Source of the DNA: Bacillota bacterium
GTDB lineage: Bacteria; Bacillota; Clostridia; Christensenellales; CAG-138
Length of the DNA stretch: 64,000 nucleotides
Direction: 5' to 3'
NCBI GenBank assembly: GCA_023390655.1
Contig: JAEWCL010000007.1
Coordinates: forward strand, 1-64,000
Made by a program: the position numbers and the translations under genes. Position 1 is the first letter of the stretch; each line of letters opens with the position of its first letter. Under the pieces are notes generated by a model. That model searched no databases and had not been told where the DNA came from. It was given only the letters and a program-made list of their open reading frames with translations. Below, in pieces: positions 1 through 8,316 of this stretch.

Positions 1-168
1 GCCACCTACACTGTGAACGGCACAGCGTTTGTGATTATCATCACCATCAATCCGGCGATACTCCCGCAGGCCGGCGGTTATAGTCTATCCTTGTATATTC
101 CTTTGGGCATGGCCATCGCAGGACTGATCGCGGTGCTGCTTATAAGGAGAAAACGCAGCCATGCGTAG
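1..168 (+). CDS. C-terminal fragment of a sortase-anchored surface protein (LPQAG sorting signal)
   Basis: The window opens inside this gene; only the last 55 codons are present, in frame 1, ending at TAG 166-168. The fragment carries a cell-wall sorting signal in the correct order: LPQAG (an LPxTG variant), a hydrophobic span of about 20 residues (LYIPLGMAIAGLIAVLLI), and a positively charged tail (RRKRSHA). Proteins of this type are cut by a sortase and linked covalently to peptidoglycan or to pilin subunits. The stop overlaps the ATG of a decayed sortase reading frame at 161, the usual pairing of a substrate with its own sortase. The function of the missing extracellular part cannot be judged from this window. 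Confidence 0.8.
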   Translation, partial: ATYTVNGTAFVIIITINPAILPQAGGYSLSLYIPLGMAIAGLIAVLLIRRKRSHA

Positions 169-820
169 AAGAGTCCACCATAGGAAGGAGCGGCGTTTTC
201 CCATCGTTGGGACAATAATATGGTCCTTGGGGTACTTCCAGCTATCATCGGCCTAATGTGGATTTGCCAAGAACAACGAGAATCTCCGGTGGAGCCATCA
301 GAGGCGTTGGCACAAACAGAAACAGAGTATGCCGACACTCCGAGCAATGTCGGCAATAATACGAAGGAGCCGGTTGAATCATACCAACCGGCTCCTTCTG
401 TTCAACCCGGTCTTGCTGGATGTGGAGGATTATCCCCGTCATAGGACGATTGAGAATAGAGGCGCTGGAATTGGATCTGCCTGTCCTCGCGGAGTTCAGC
501 TATGACGGACTCATAACCGCCTCTTGCTTGTATGCCGCCCCCGGCCCCTCCTCGCCCGAACATGCTGGAAACCTTGTCGTCGTCGGTCATGACTACAAGC
601 GGCATTTTAGCACCATGAAAAGGCTGGAGGCCGGACAGATTGTGATTTTGCTGGACAAATCCGGGGCTGAATACAAATACAAGGTATGCGAGCTGGTGAC
701 AATTGCCCCGACCAAGTGGAGGCACTGGAGGAATATGAAGGCGACCGGGCATTCTGCACGGACAAGGAAAAAATCGCCTGCTGGTCGCCGCCAGCCAGTC
801 CTTTGATAGGCGCATACACA
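161..820 (+). pseudogene. Frameshifted sortase pseudogene
   Basis: Three or four reading frames read in succession reconstruct a class B/D-like sortase. ATG 161 opens a basic N-terminus (MRRRVHHRKERR); the hydrophobic anchor VLGVLPAIIGLMWI follows in the frame starting at 220; the catalytic core lies in the frame of about 430-715, with IGRLRIEALELDLPVL and the His-containing VVVGHDYKRHF. The next segment (DQVEALEEYEGD...FCTDKEK) is in another frame, and the end (NRLLVAASQSF) in yet another. The expected TLxTC before the catalytic Cys is eroded. At least three indels are needed, so no functional protein is likely. It sits directly behind the LPQAG substrate. Sequencing error is an alternative, but neighbouring genes are intact. 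Confidence 0.75.
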
Positions 821-832
821 GGAGGAAAAAGA

Positions 833-1033
833 ATGGATATATTGCGGCCCGGCAGCGACGGCAGATACCGCTGTATTAACAATCCGGGAAACAAGAGAAG
901 CTATGTACTGGTGGAGCGGGAAGGATGCTTTCCCACCCTGATACCCCAGGACAAGTTTCATAGCTCTCAGGCCGAGCCTGTACATCCTCCTTCCCACGCT
1001 GTGGAGGAGAAGGATGTGCAGGAGGACAATTAG
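833..1033 (+). CDS. Hypothetical small protein (66 aa)
   Basis: The ATG at 833 follows a strong ribosome binding site (AGGAGGAAAAAGA at 821-832), which is the main support for translation. The product is a soluble 66-residue protein with no transmembrane segment and an acidic C-terminus (EEKDVQEDN). I do not recognise its family. It overlaps the decayed tail of the sortase pseudogene, so it may have been the last gene of the surface-protein operon, or it may be a remnant. Confidence 0.45.
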   Translation: MDILRPGSDGRYRCINNPGNKRSYVLVEREGCFPTLIPQDKFHSSQAEPVHPPSHAVEEKDVQEDN

Positions 1034-1083
1034 AAGAGTAGTACAAAATTAAACAAAGCTTCAATTGCATTGCTTGGGCTTGG

Positions 1084-1208
1084 TTGTCGAAAGTTTACTC
1101 GCAGGTGATGCCTTGACTTTTGAAACAATGCTACTATATGAGATAAGTTAATACACACGAATACGGGATACACAAATCGGCTGGATAAATAATCATTCAA
1201 GCCGATTT
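1084..1208 (+). promoter_or_regulatory. Spo0A-box-like operator, -10 element and leader hairpin upstream of the response regulator
   Basis: TTGTCGAAA (1084-1092) matches the Spo0A box core TGTCGAA and is followed by GTTTAC. A -10-like TACTAT lies at 1132-1137, starting exactly 48 nt after the box, with no good -35 hexamer, so activation by a bound factor is plausible. Downstream, AAATCGGCT (1174-1182) pairs with AGCCGATTT (1200-1208). The same three parts recur at 2012-2122 with the same box-to-TACTAT distance. Assignment to Spo0A is inference. Confidence 0.5.
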
Positions 1209-1255
1209 CCTTTTGGACGTTTCATTTTTGAAAAATCAAACGAAGGAGGATTCCA

Positions 1256-1951
1256 GTGGAAAAAGCTATAATATTAATCATCGAAGATGATCCTGTTATT
1301 TCAAGAACCAACCGTAAAGCGCTGGAAATGCTGGGCTACCGTGTCCTATGTGCCGATACGATTGCACAAGCCCGGTTTCTTGTGCATCAGGAAACGCTGG
1401 ATCTGATTTTGCTGGATGTATTGCTGCCGGACGGTAACGGCCTGGATTATTGCTGCGAGATACGGGGAACCTGCAACATCCCCATTCTGTTTTTAAGTGC
1501 TCTCGGCACCAATGAAAGCATCTTGGCAGGACTGCGGGCAGGAGGCGATGATTATGTTACGAAACCCTACGATATGGATGTGCTGCTGGCCAAGGTCGAG
1601 GCAATTTTGCGGCGTTGCAGAAATTTTGAAAACTATGTGAAGGAATTTCTGTGTATGGGGAACTTAAAACTGGATATACGTGCCCGCCGCGCCTACTTGA
1701 ATCACGAAGACCTGCTGCTCAAGCCCAGAGAGTTTGCCGTTTTGGAGGTGCTGATCAAGCAGAGCGGAACTCCCATCAGTGCACAAGAGCTATACGAATG
1801 GCTGTGGGCCCTTGATACGGCTGGAGACATACGCACCGTATGGGTTCACATTTCCACGCTGCGCAGCAAGCTTGGCGCCCCGGAGAAAACTGGCAGCGTA
1901 TATTTGCATTCTGGCCGGGACGGCTATTTCCTGTCCTTGCAAGATACGTGA
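1256..1951 (+). CDS. OmpR/PhoB-family response regulator (orphan)
   Basis: The 231-residue protein has a receiver domain (about residues 5-118) with the acidic pocket E10-D11-D12, phospho-acceptor D54 (LILLDVLLPDG), S81 and K103 (TKP). A winged-helix DNA-binding domain follows (about 130-228; LKPREFAVLEVLI and VWVHISTLRSKL). It should bind DNA after phosphorylation by a sensor kinase. Translation starts at GTG 1256, 8 nt after AAGGAGG. No histidine kinase gene is adjacent, so the partner is elsewhere. Its upstream region shares a promoter/leader architecture with the chemoreceptor that follows, suggesting co-regulation of the two. Family assignment is secure; the signal and targets are unknown. 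Confidence 0.93.
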   Translation: MEKAIILIIEDDPVISRTNRKALEMLGYRVLCADTIAQARFLVHQETLDLILLDVLLPDGNGLDYCCEIRGTCNIPILFLSALGTNESILAGLRAGGDDYVTKPYDMDVLLAKVEAILRRCRNFENYVKEFLCMGNLKLDIRARRAYLNHEDLLLKPREFAVLEVLIKQSGTPISAQELYEWLWALDTAGDIRTVWVHISTLRSKLGAPEKTGSVYLHSGRDGYFLSLQDT

Positions 1952-2011
1952 TTTTTAGCCCCCTGCTTTACTGATTTTTCACCATTCCAGTTTTGACATT
2001 TGGCGCGAAGG

Positions 2012-2122
2012 TTGTCGAAAGTTTACCCCCAGGGATTCTGGAAAATTCCCGAGCTATGCTACTATCAAAAACAGATATATACAATGCGAGTCGGCTGGAT
2101 GTGCGTAAATTCATCAGGCCGA
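2012..2122 (+). promoter_or_regulatory. Second copy of the 0A-box-like operator, -10 element and leader hairpin, upstream of the chemoreceptor
   Basis: The sequence GGTTGTCGAAAGTTTAC at 2010-2026 repeats the one at 1082-1098. TTGTCGAAA is at 2012-2020 and TACTAT at 2060-2065, again 48 nt apart start to start, with ATGCTACTAT conserved. The leader then has CGGCTGGAT and a downstream GCCGATTT (2118-2125) able to form a hairpin like the first copy. The sequence between these anchors is not conserved, so this is not simply a recent duplication. Confidence 0.5.
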
Positions 2123-2220
2123 TTTCATTGTTTCATTGGTGAAGATGTTTTGATGAGAGAAGGAAAAGCGACCTGCTTCGCTTATGTAACTACACTGTTC
2201 AAAAGAGGAGGAAACTGAGA

Positions 2221-4017
2221 GTGATTCAATCGTTTAAACGCAAATATTCCAATCTGTCCATCCACAAAAAAATAAAAGTGGTAATGGGAACCTTTGGGGC
2301 TCTGATATTGCTCATCGCTATCGTTGCAACCTATGGCTTGTTAAAGGGTAATATTCGGATGCAAAACCTGTATTCAACGAATATCAGGCTATCCCAGCAT
2401 ATCAGTGCCATGAAGGAAGCTATGCAGGAAGAAGGCGCCGTAACGGCAGCGCTGTGCATAAGCAAATATAATTCTGACGAATACAAGCTATTGCTGGCTG
2501 AGCTGTCAAAAGCGGAGTCTGCCATGCTGGCGGGCCTTGCAGGTCATTTGAAGGTTTCGGGTGATGTCTCCGCTCTGAATCAGGCAAGAGAGCTTTACAC
2601 TGCAGACTATACCACAGCCAAAGAGGGAATGCTTTCCTTTCTGCAGCAGGGTCAGCTTGTCCAAGCGCTTGAAAAGCTGGAGGAAATATCGTTGAACCGA
2701 AGCCTCATTTTAGAACAGCTGCAATCTTTAGAAACTGACAATGATACGGGCATTCAAGCAATCATTACAGATGCGCAGCTGGCATTTAAAAAGCAGTTTT
2801 TTTATGCCGTTCCGCTTCTTATGCTTGCCGCATTTATTATCTTTGATCAGTCCTCCAAAATGAAACGGTTTATTTCAAACAGGATCACTAAGATATCGGA
2901 AGCTGCCGACAAAATCGCGGACGGGCATATCGATGTTACGCTGGATGTTTCCGGCGCAGATGAAATCGGTATATTGGCTGATGCCTTTACTAAGATGATT
3001 GGGGGCATCGCAAAGCAGGTGAAGTCTGCGGAGAGCATCAGTAACGGCGATTTTACCGTGTCTGTACCCCTACGTTCCGATGCAGACATTCTCGGGCATT
3101 CCTTGCAAAAGATTGTCAAGGATCTCAATAGCACATTACTGGTTGTAGACGATGCGGCACAGCAAGTGATGAGCGGTTCAAATCAGGTATCTGCGGTTGC
3201 GGAATCATTGGCGGCCAATGCGACAGAGCAGGCGGCGTCGGTCGAAGAATTGAATGCTTCCCTGGCCATTATTGCGGAGCAAGCAGAGGAAAACTCAAAA
3301 AGTGTCTCGCAAGCTACCGATTGCGTCTTGCAAGCCGGAGAACGTGTCCGTGAAACAAATGTATTGATGCAGAAACAAAAGGATGCCATGCATCTCATCA
3401 GCGAGCATTCCGTACAGGTATCCGGCATTGTAAAAACTATTGAGGATATTGCGGCACAGACGAATCTCCTTGCGCTCAACGCCGCCATTGAAGCTGCCAG
3501 AGCGGGCAATGCCGGAAAAGGCTTTTCCGTAGTTGCTGAAGAAGTACGGAACCTTGCGGGTCACTCCGATACAGCCGCAAAAGAGGCAAAGGAGTTAATA
3601 CAGCATTGTCTCAAAGTTGTCTCAGTCGGCCAGGAACTAACCGAGGAAGCAGTTGCTTTGTTGTTGGATGTAACCGCAAAGGCAGGACTCGTAGAAAAGT
3701 CGATTCAGTCGGTCCAGGTGGCTACCGCTCAACAGGCGATGGCAATTGACCAGATAAATCTGGGGCTGTCTGAGGTCTCCTCTGTTGTGCAAACCAACGC
3801 GGCTACAGCAGAAGAGAGCTCTGCGTCCAGCGAGGAACTGGCGGCGCAGGCACATACCCTGCAAGCAGAGTTCCGCAAGTTTAATCTGAACAGAACGGGG
3901 ACATTTGCACAAATGGAAGCGCCTAATATTCCCTCGGATGCTTTTGCAGTTGAACCCAGAAAGGCATGCGCTCCGATTCGTCTTTATGAGGGTGAGGGGA
4001 ATCTGGCAAAATACTAA
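2221..4017 (+). CDS. Methyl-accepting chemotaxis protein
   Basis: The 598-residue transducer has one N-terminal transmembrane helix (about residues 21-43), a roughly 150-residue extracytoplasmic region resembling a four-helix-bundle sensor, a second membrane helix (about 197-212), a HAMP domain (about 213-265) and a long cytoplasmic signalling coiled coil. The conserved hairpin tip reads AAQTNLLALNAAIEAARAG, the site where CheA and CheW bind. Start is GTG 2221 behind GAGGAGG. No che or flagellar gene is nearby, so it would feed a distant chemotaxis array, or a non-flagellar output. It shares its promoter/leader design with the upstream response regulator gene. The ligand is unknown. Confidence 0.95.
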   Translation: MIQSFKRKYSNLSIHKKIKVVMGTFGALILLIAIVATYGLLKGNIRMQNLYSTNIRLSQHISAMKEAMQEEGAVTAALCISKYNSDEYKLLLAELSKAESAMLAGLAGHLKVSGDVSALNQARELYTADYTTAKEGMLSFLQQGQLVQALEKLEEISLNRSLILEQLQSLETDNDTGIQAIITDAQLAFKKQFFYAVPLLMLAAFIIFDQSSKMKRFISNRITKISEAADKIADGHIDVTLDVSGADEIGILADAFTKMIGGIAKQVKSAESISNGDFTVSVPLRSDADILGHSLQKIVKDLNSTLLVVDDAAQQVMSGSNQVSAVAESLAANATEQAASVEELNASLAIIAEQAEENSKSVSQATDCVLQAGERVRETNVLMQKQKDAMHLISEHSVQVSGIVKTIEDIAAQTNLLALNAAIEAARAGNAGKGFSVVAEEVRNLAGHSDTAAKEAKELIQHCLKVVSVGQELTEEAVALLLDVTAKAGLVEKSIQSVQVATAQQAMAIDQINLGLSEVSSVVQTNAATAEESSASSEELAAQAHTLQAEFRKFNLNRTGTFAQMEAPNIPSDAFAVEPRKACAPIRLYEGEGNLAKY

Positions 4018-4535
4018 TTTGTCTTTGAGAGTATTTTGCGGTGACTTCATAATTTTGCATGCAATACCTATATGGATGGTAATGGTGCAGATTGATAATC
4101 TACGAAAACAGGAAACTCTCCATTTAAGCACAAAGTGCCGCCATCGTTCTTCTCATTCTGCTGTGGGACAACATTCTCTACTCCAATAAGAAAAGCCCAA
4201 ACACAAGGACGTAAGTCGGGCAGAGCCGACACTCGATTATAATGTAAAAGAAGCTGCACGGCAGTGCTTACCGTAACAACAACAGACGGTGCCTCCTAAT
4301 ACCAAGGCGGAGGCGGTGGTACAATTTAAAACAGGTCAGCGGCAATACAAAGCAAGGGGTGAAACCAACACATTGGTTCCACCCCTTGCTTTTTCGTATT
4401 CGACTTGCTTTCCTAGATTGTCTCTGTGATACCGTGGACTTAGCGGAAGCTATGCCTTTTGGAACAATAGTGCAGAAAAATTTTCTAACATAACAGGGGA
4501 ATTGCTCATGGCTTATCCAACAAAATTAAACTTGA
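4018..4535. other. Gene-free stretch after the chemoreceptor
   Basis: No convincing reading frame is present on either strand; short open frames here lack ribosome binding sites and family resemblance. The only clear structure is the terminator hairpin at 4349-4394. The stretch is AT-rich relative to the core genes and looks like eroded accessory DNA. Confidence 0.5.
4349..4394 (+). terminator. Strong rho-independent terminator
   Basis: AAAGCAAGGGGTG...CACCCCTTGCTTT forms a near-perfect 20-bp stem with one mismatch and a short loop, followed by TTTTT. It lies about 330 nt beyond the chemoreceptor stop, so it ends either that transcript or a lost gene's. Confidence 0.7.
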
Positions 4536-4779
4536 TCAGCTTCGGGTTATGCCTATAATAAAGGCCATTCTACACAAAGGCCAATTCAATGTAGAAGCTT
4601 TCACTTCATTAGATTTCATACCAACATGGTAAACAACCCTTGGACAGTTTCTTGGTGTAGAAGTTTGATAGGCGTGCCTCATCAATCGCCCAAACCAATC
4701 CCACTTTTTATCTAAATCCTCGCTGTCCGGGATTCTCGGTTCAAATTTATATATATCCGCCTCCCGGGCAAAATATAAT
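4536..4779 (-). pseudogene. Remnant of an unidentified protein-coding gene
   Basis: On the minus strand an open frame runs without a start codon to TGA at 4536-4538. It encodes about 80 residues with protein-like composition, for example FEPRIPDSEDLDKKWDWFGR and RVVYHVGMKSNE. The frame is closed upstream by TAA and has no ribosome binding site, so it looks like the 3' remnant of a degraded gene. I do not recognise the family. It lies just downstream of tRNA-Arg, a common place for integrated elements to decay. Confidence 0.3.
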
Positions 4780-4860
4780 TATTTGCAGTTAGAACCTTTC
4801 AGACAGACCTATGTTTGTCTATGCGCTCGATAGAGAATTACCTCTTTTCAATTATACTTA

Positions 4861-4913
4861 GTGGAAAACAAAAAGGGACGGATAAATTTCTTGTCGAAAT
4901 TTGTCCGTCCCTT
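4861..4913 (-). terminator. Terminator of tRNA-Arg
   Basis: Read on the minus strand, AAGGGACGGA...TCCGTCCCTT forms a long stem that continues through AAATTTC/GAAATTT, followed by TTTGTTTT. It begins directly after the encoded CCA of the tRNA. Confidence 0.85.
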
Positions 4914-4990
4914 TGGCGCGCCCGGCGGGGCTCGAACCCACGACCCCCAGAGTCGGAGTCTGGTACTCTATCCATCTGAGCTACGAGCGC
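4914..4990 (-). tRNA. tRNA-Arg (anticodon CCG)
   Basis: The minus strand folds into a standard cloverleaf. The acceptor stem pairs GCGCTCG with CGGGCGC, the D arm is GCTC...GAGT, the anticodon stem pairs CCAGA with TCTGG around the loop CTCCGAC, and the T arm is GTGGG-TTCGAGC-CCCGC. The anticodon CCG reads the arginine codon CGG. Discriminator G and an encoded 3' CCA follow. An intrinsic terminator lies immediately downstream. Confidence 0.97.
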
Positions 4991-5157
4991 AGCATAAAGA
5001 CTTTATCGGTCTTTCAACCTCCCGTATACCGCCGCAAGAATAAGTATTTGTGCCTGCGGACATCTGCGGGTATAAGTCACGAAGTCAATTATAACACAAC
5101 GATACACGAAAGCAAAGTGCTTTCTCAAACACAAAAGCGGTCGCAAAGGGAAGATAT

Positions 5158-6330
5158 TCAGGAAGAAGTGCCCGGCCTTCTGTTCGCGGCGCGCCAGACA
5201 ACCTCGTACTTGGGTGCGCTCCGGTCAATTTCGGATTTGATCTCATGGTATCGGCCATCCCTTGTGGTAAACACAATGCTCATGCGGCCATGGATAGCGA
5301 GGTTTTCAATGTCGGTTAACGCAATGCAGTGCGTGCCGATGCAGAAGCGGTCGCCGTACATCAAAAGGGCGCCTTCCGCCAGAGGCTCGTTTTGCCCATG
5401 TGGGCCGAGCAGGAACAGCCGCTGCCCCTGATCCTCAAACAACAGTGTTTCGCCGGAGGCTTCCAGCACGCGTTTATAAAATTCTTGTTCCTGAAAAAGA
5501 TCCCACTCCGTGATGGTGGAAAAGGGGAGGGAAGCGCCTTCAAGCATGCCGTATTCCGTATAGCGTCCTTCTAAGCCGCATGTGCAGGCGAAGCGGTCGT
5601 CAATGCCCGTAATGCTGCCTATGCGCCCGCAGGCGGGGCAGAGATAAAGCCCTGCCTCAATCCCTTCGGCAAGGCGTTTACCGCGAAAGCGGATGTGCTC
5701 GCGCGCCTGCCGGACATATGCATCCTCAGAAAGGTCGCGCACCAGGATGGCGTTGACCTCCTCATTGGTCATCCCTTTGAGCACCTCGGGAGAATACCGG
5801 GCAATTTCATGGCCGAACACTTTGCCGCGCCGCAGCGTTTTTGACCAACGGGGGGAAGCAAAGTAACCCCCTTCGATGCGGTAGGTAACAAGTGTTGCGC
5901 CGCTTGCGCGCACAAGCTTTCCTGTGGAGGGCAGGATATCGCAGGTCAGTCCGTTGAAGGTGCGGTTGCCTTCCGCAAAAATGCACACGTTGTTGCCTGC
6001 GTGGAGATTCCTTAGCACTTCCATAACCGTACGGGCGTCGGTGGTTCCCTTGACGCGGGAGATGGGCGCAAACAGGGAACGAAGCAGGCGGGATGCCAGC
6101 CCCGCGCGAAACACATGCTCGCCCGCCACAAAATACATATGCTCCCTGTAGCTGGAGGCAACCATCAACGGATCATAGTTTGTGGTATGGTTGGCAAGGA
6201 TGATGCTGGGGGAAGGCAGCGCTTTTTCCTGCTTGCCGGTATAATGAAAGCGCAGTTTTAAAAACAGCCTGACGGGCAGGCGAAAAAATTGATAAATTAG
6301 TCGGTGGCGCTTTGTGAGACGGTTATCCAT
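5158..6330 (-). CDS. PlsC-like 1-acyl-glycerol-3-phosphate acyltransferase family protein with zinc-ribbon-like segment
   Basis: The N-terminal two thirds is an acyltransferase domain with the catalytic motif NHTTNYD (NHxxxxD) near residue 48 and a second motif FAEGNRT (EGxR type) near residue 127. Such enzymes transfer acyl groups to lysophosphatidate at the membrane. A cysteine-rich segment (CPACG...CTCG, about residues 230-255) may bind zinc and is followed by a C-terminal domain of unknown role. I chose ATG 6330 (MDNRLTKRHR) because it clears the upstream lipoprotein gene and its terminator. The frame is open further upstream over a hydrophobic run, so a longer form with a membrane helix cannot be excluded. 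The ribosome binding site is weak (AAAGGGG, about 16 nt away). Confidence 0.8.
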   Translation of the reverse strand: MDNRLTKRHRLIYQFFRLPVRLFLKLRFHYTGKQEKALPSPSIILANHTTNYDPLMVASSYREHMYFVAGEHVFRAGLASRLLRSLFAPISRVKGTTDARTVMEVLRNLHAGNNVCIFAEGNRTFNGLTCDILPSTGKLVRASGATLVTYRIEGGYFASPRWSKTLRRGKVFGHEIARYSPEVLKGMTNEEVNAILVRDLSEDAYVRQAREHIRFRGKRLAEGIEAGLYLCPACGRIGSITGIDDRFACTCGLEGRYTEYGMLEGASLPFSTITEWDLFQEQEFYKRVLEASGETLLFEDQGQRLFLLGPHGQNEPLAEGALLMYGDRFCIGTHCIALTDIENLAIHGRMSIVFTTRDGRYHEIKSEIDRSAPKYEVVWRAANRRPGTSS

Positions 6331-6441
6331 ATATGTTTGAACAGACCCCTTTGATGTATGTTGTTTTACTATTGTAAAGCATACGCGCGCAATTCGCCAT
6401 AAAAAACAGGTAAAAACGAGAATTGTAAAATACAGGGCAAC

Positions 6442-6462
6442 AAAAAAGGCGCTTTGCGCGCC
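6442..6462 (-). terminator. Terminator after the lipoprotein gene
   Basis: On the minus strand GGCGC-gcaaa-GCGCC is followed by TTTTTT, 20 nt beyond the stop codon of the lipoprotein gene. This separates it transcriptionally from the acyltransferase. Confidence 0.7.
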
Positions 6463-6481
6463 GATATTGATAAACAAATCG

Positions 6482-7519
6482 TTACTCTTCCACAACCAGA
6501 GAAGGAGCGCTTTCCTCATATACCGAAGCGGACGCCTGAACGGCTTTGAGCGCCTGCACAAGCGAGGCGAGCTTATTATACGGACGGATTGCGGCATTCT
6601 GTACGGGGGCATTGAGCATATCCCCGGAAAGCGGCACAAATCCCTGCAGCGGATTGACGGAGAAGTAGTAAGGCTGCTTACTGTCCGGCCCCTTCATCAG
6701 GAAAAACACGTATACGCCGCCAAGCCTCAGGCTCGGCGCCTGGGAAGCCGGCAGTTCCACATGCTGGAGCGTGGCCGCGTCAAGCATGCTGTTCATGCGG
6801 TCCGGGCTTACGACCATATCGATTCTGTCGCCATAGGAGAGCGCGCCCTTCATGACGCCATAAGCCTCCACGGTTGCAATGGCCGCGGAATACTGCGCGC
6901 GTTCGACAGCGCCGCCGTTGCGGATGGAAAACGCGGTGTCCTTCATTTGCGGAAGCGACGTTACTTTTCCGATGAAGATTTCTTCCGAGGACGCGGCCAG
7001 CTTGGAAAGGGAATCATAGTAGTATACCGGAGCAGGCGCGCTGACCACGCTTGCAAGCGCCGCGATTTCCTGCTGAAGCGCGGCAAGAGAAATCCGCTTG
7101 CCGTCCCAGATCACCTCGCTGTCCACGATGGGCTTTGGCGCTTCGGAAAGGAGCGTATAACCGACAATATCTTCCGCGTAATTGACGTCCTGCCCCTGCC
7201 CTAAAAACAGCAGGTAACTTTCCCCTTTGTTCATGGGGCCGGAGGCGCAGTGGACAATATCATCGATTGCGGCATTGCCCGCATACACTTTTTTCACAAG
7301 GAGGTCATAGCAGGTGTTGCCGGAAGCATCGATATGGCTGCCGATACATTCGCCCGCGACAATCAGGGACGCGTTGCGGTATTGCGTGCGCAAATCGGAA
7401 AGCAGCCGTTCCTCCGCGGCAGGGGAAGAGACCACCACGTTTTTCGTGGCGGGGGCTGCGCAGGCACTCAACAACAGGCAGATGAACAGTGCGCTCAAAA
7501 ACCTGAGTCCTTTGCCCAT
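6482..7519 (-). CDS. Predicted lipoprotein of unknown function
   Basis: The 345-residue protein begins with a lipoprotein signal peptide (MGKGLRFLSALFICLLLSAC, lipobox LSAC with Cys20), so it should be secreted and lipid-anchored on the outer face of the membrane. Two internally similar halves each carry an (S)xxxIVAGE or EEIFIGKVTS-type segment followed by a beta-rich region, which suggests a duplicated domain. No enzyme motif is visible. The start ATG 7519 follows GGGAGG. It has its own terminator and is preceded by a 190-bp intergenic region, so it is probably monocistronic. The family is not recognised. Confidence 0.8.
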   Translation of the reverse strand: MGKGLRFLSALFICLLLSACAAPATKNVVVSSPAAEERLLSDLRTQYRNASLIVAGECIGSHIDASGNTCYDLLVKKVYAGNAAIDDIVHCASGPMNKGESYLLFLGQGQDVNYAEDIVGYTLLSEAPKPIVDSEVIWDGKRISLAALQQEIAALASVVSAPAPVYYYDSLSKLAASSEEIFIGKVTSLPQMKDTAFSIRNGGAVERAQYSAAIATVEAYGVMKGALSYGDRIDMVVSPDRMNSMLDAATLQHVELPASQAPSLRLGGVYVFFLMKGPDSKQPYYFSVNPLQGFVPLSGDMLNAPVQNAAIRPYNKLASLVQALKAVQASASVYEESAPSLVVEE

Positions 7520-7713
7520 GCGTTTTCCTCCCTTCTGCCGCAGTTAAAAACAGGTTGCGGTACTTCACGCGTAAACATACGTTCACGCCTTATTCATACT
7601 ATAGACGATGTTGTGGCACTTTTGGTTGCATGACACAGGAAATTCACAAAAATTTAATGGAAAAAGCATAAACCATGACATAAAAATTTCCAGATGTGCA
7701 CAAACCCTGGGAA

Positions 7714-8313
7714 TTACATTTCCCTGCGTCCGGTCAAAGCCTTTGCAAGCGTCACTTCATCGATATACTCCAGATTGCCGCCGATGGGAATGCCGTGCGC
7801 AATTCTGGTGACCTTTACGCCCTTTTCCTTAAGCAGCTTCGCAATATAGGAGGCAGTCGCTTCACCTTCCACATCCGGGTTGGTCGCGAGTATGACCTCT
7901 TTCACATTTCCCCGGTCCAGCCGCTCCAAAAGCTCCCGGATACGGATATCATCCGGGCCAATGCCGTCCATGGGAGAAAGGTACCCGTGCAGCACATGAT
8001 ATCTTCCTGAAAACTCGCGGGACTTTTCCATTGCCAGTACATCCCGCGCATCCTGTACCACACAGATCACGCCGTTGTCGCGCGCACTGTCCGCACAGAG
8101 CGCGCAAGGGTCACGATCCGTATAGCTGCCGCAGATGGGGCAGCAGAACACCTTTTCACGCGCATGGAGAATCGCTTCCGCGAGTTCGGAAGCCTGTGTC
8201 TTCGGCATCTCCAGCATATGGTAGGCAAGGCGTTGCGCACTTTTCATACCGATGCCCGGAAGCCGCGCAAGCTGCGCGGTCAGCCGCGCAATCGGCTCAA
8301 TGGCTTGCAGCAT
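7714..8313 (-). CDS. recR: Recombination mediator RecR
   Basis: At 199 residues it has the family length. It has an N-terminal helix-hairpin-helix (LARLPGIGMKSAQRLA), a four-cysteine zinc motif (CCPICGSYTDRDPCALC), a Toprim domain (ICVVQDARDVLAMEKS) and a C-terminal Walker-like region (IAHGIPIGGNLEYIDEVTL). RecR works with RecO and RecF to load RecA at gaps and stalled forks. It is the last gene of the dnaX-ybaB-recR operon, a conserved order in Bacillota, and starts 3 nt after the ybaB stop. Confidence 0.97.
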   Translation of the reverse strand: MLQAIEPIARLTAQLARLPGIGMKSAQRLAYHMLEMPKTQASELAEAILHAREKVFCCPICGSYTDRDPCALCADSARDNGVICVVQDARDVLAMEKSREFSGRYHVLHGYLSPMDGIGPDDIRIRELLERLDRGNVKEVILATNPDVEGEATASYIAKLLKEKGVKVTRIAHGIPIGGNLEYIDEVTLAKALTGRREM

Positions 8314-8316
8314 GGG

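Noticed and set aside
1143..1255. Idea that the leaders at 1.1 and 2.1 kb are c-di-GMP riboswitches
   Set aside because: Neither the GEMM-I nor the type II conserved cores are present; only a simple hairpin is seen.
2000..2218. 72-codon plus-strand frame upstream of the chemoreceptor
   Set aside because: It overlaps the 0A-box/-10/leader element shared with the other gene, has no ribosome binding site and shows no family resemblance.
4861..5431. Plus-strand frames over tRNA-Arg giving a GGARTHDPQSR-like peptide
   Set aside because: This is the well-known spurious translation of the antisense strand of a tRNA gene; tRNA and terminator explain the sequence.
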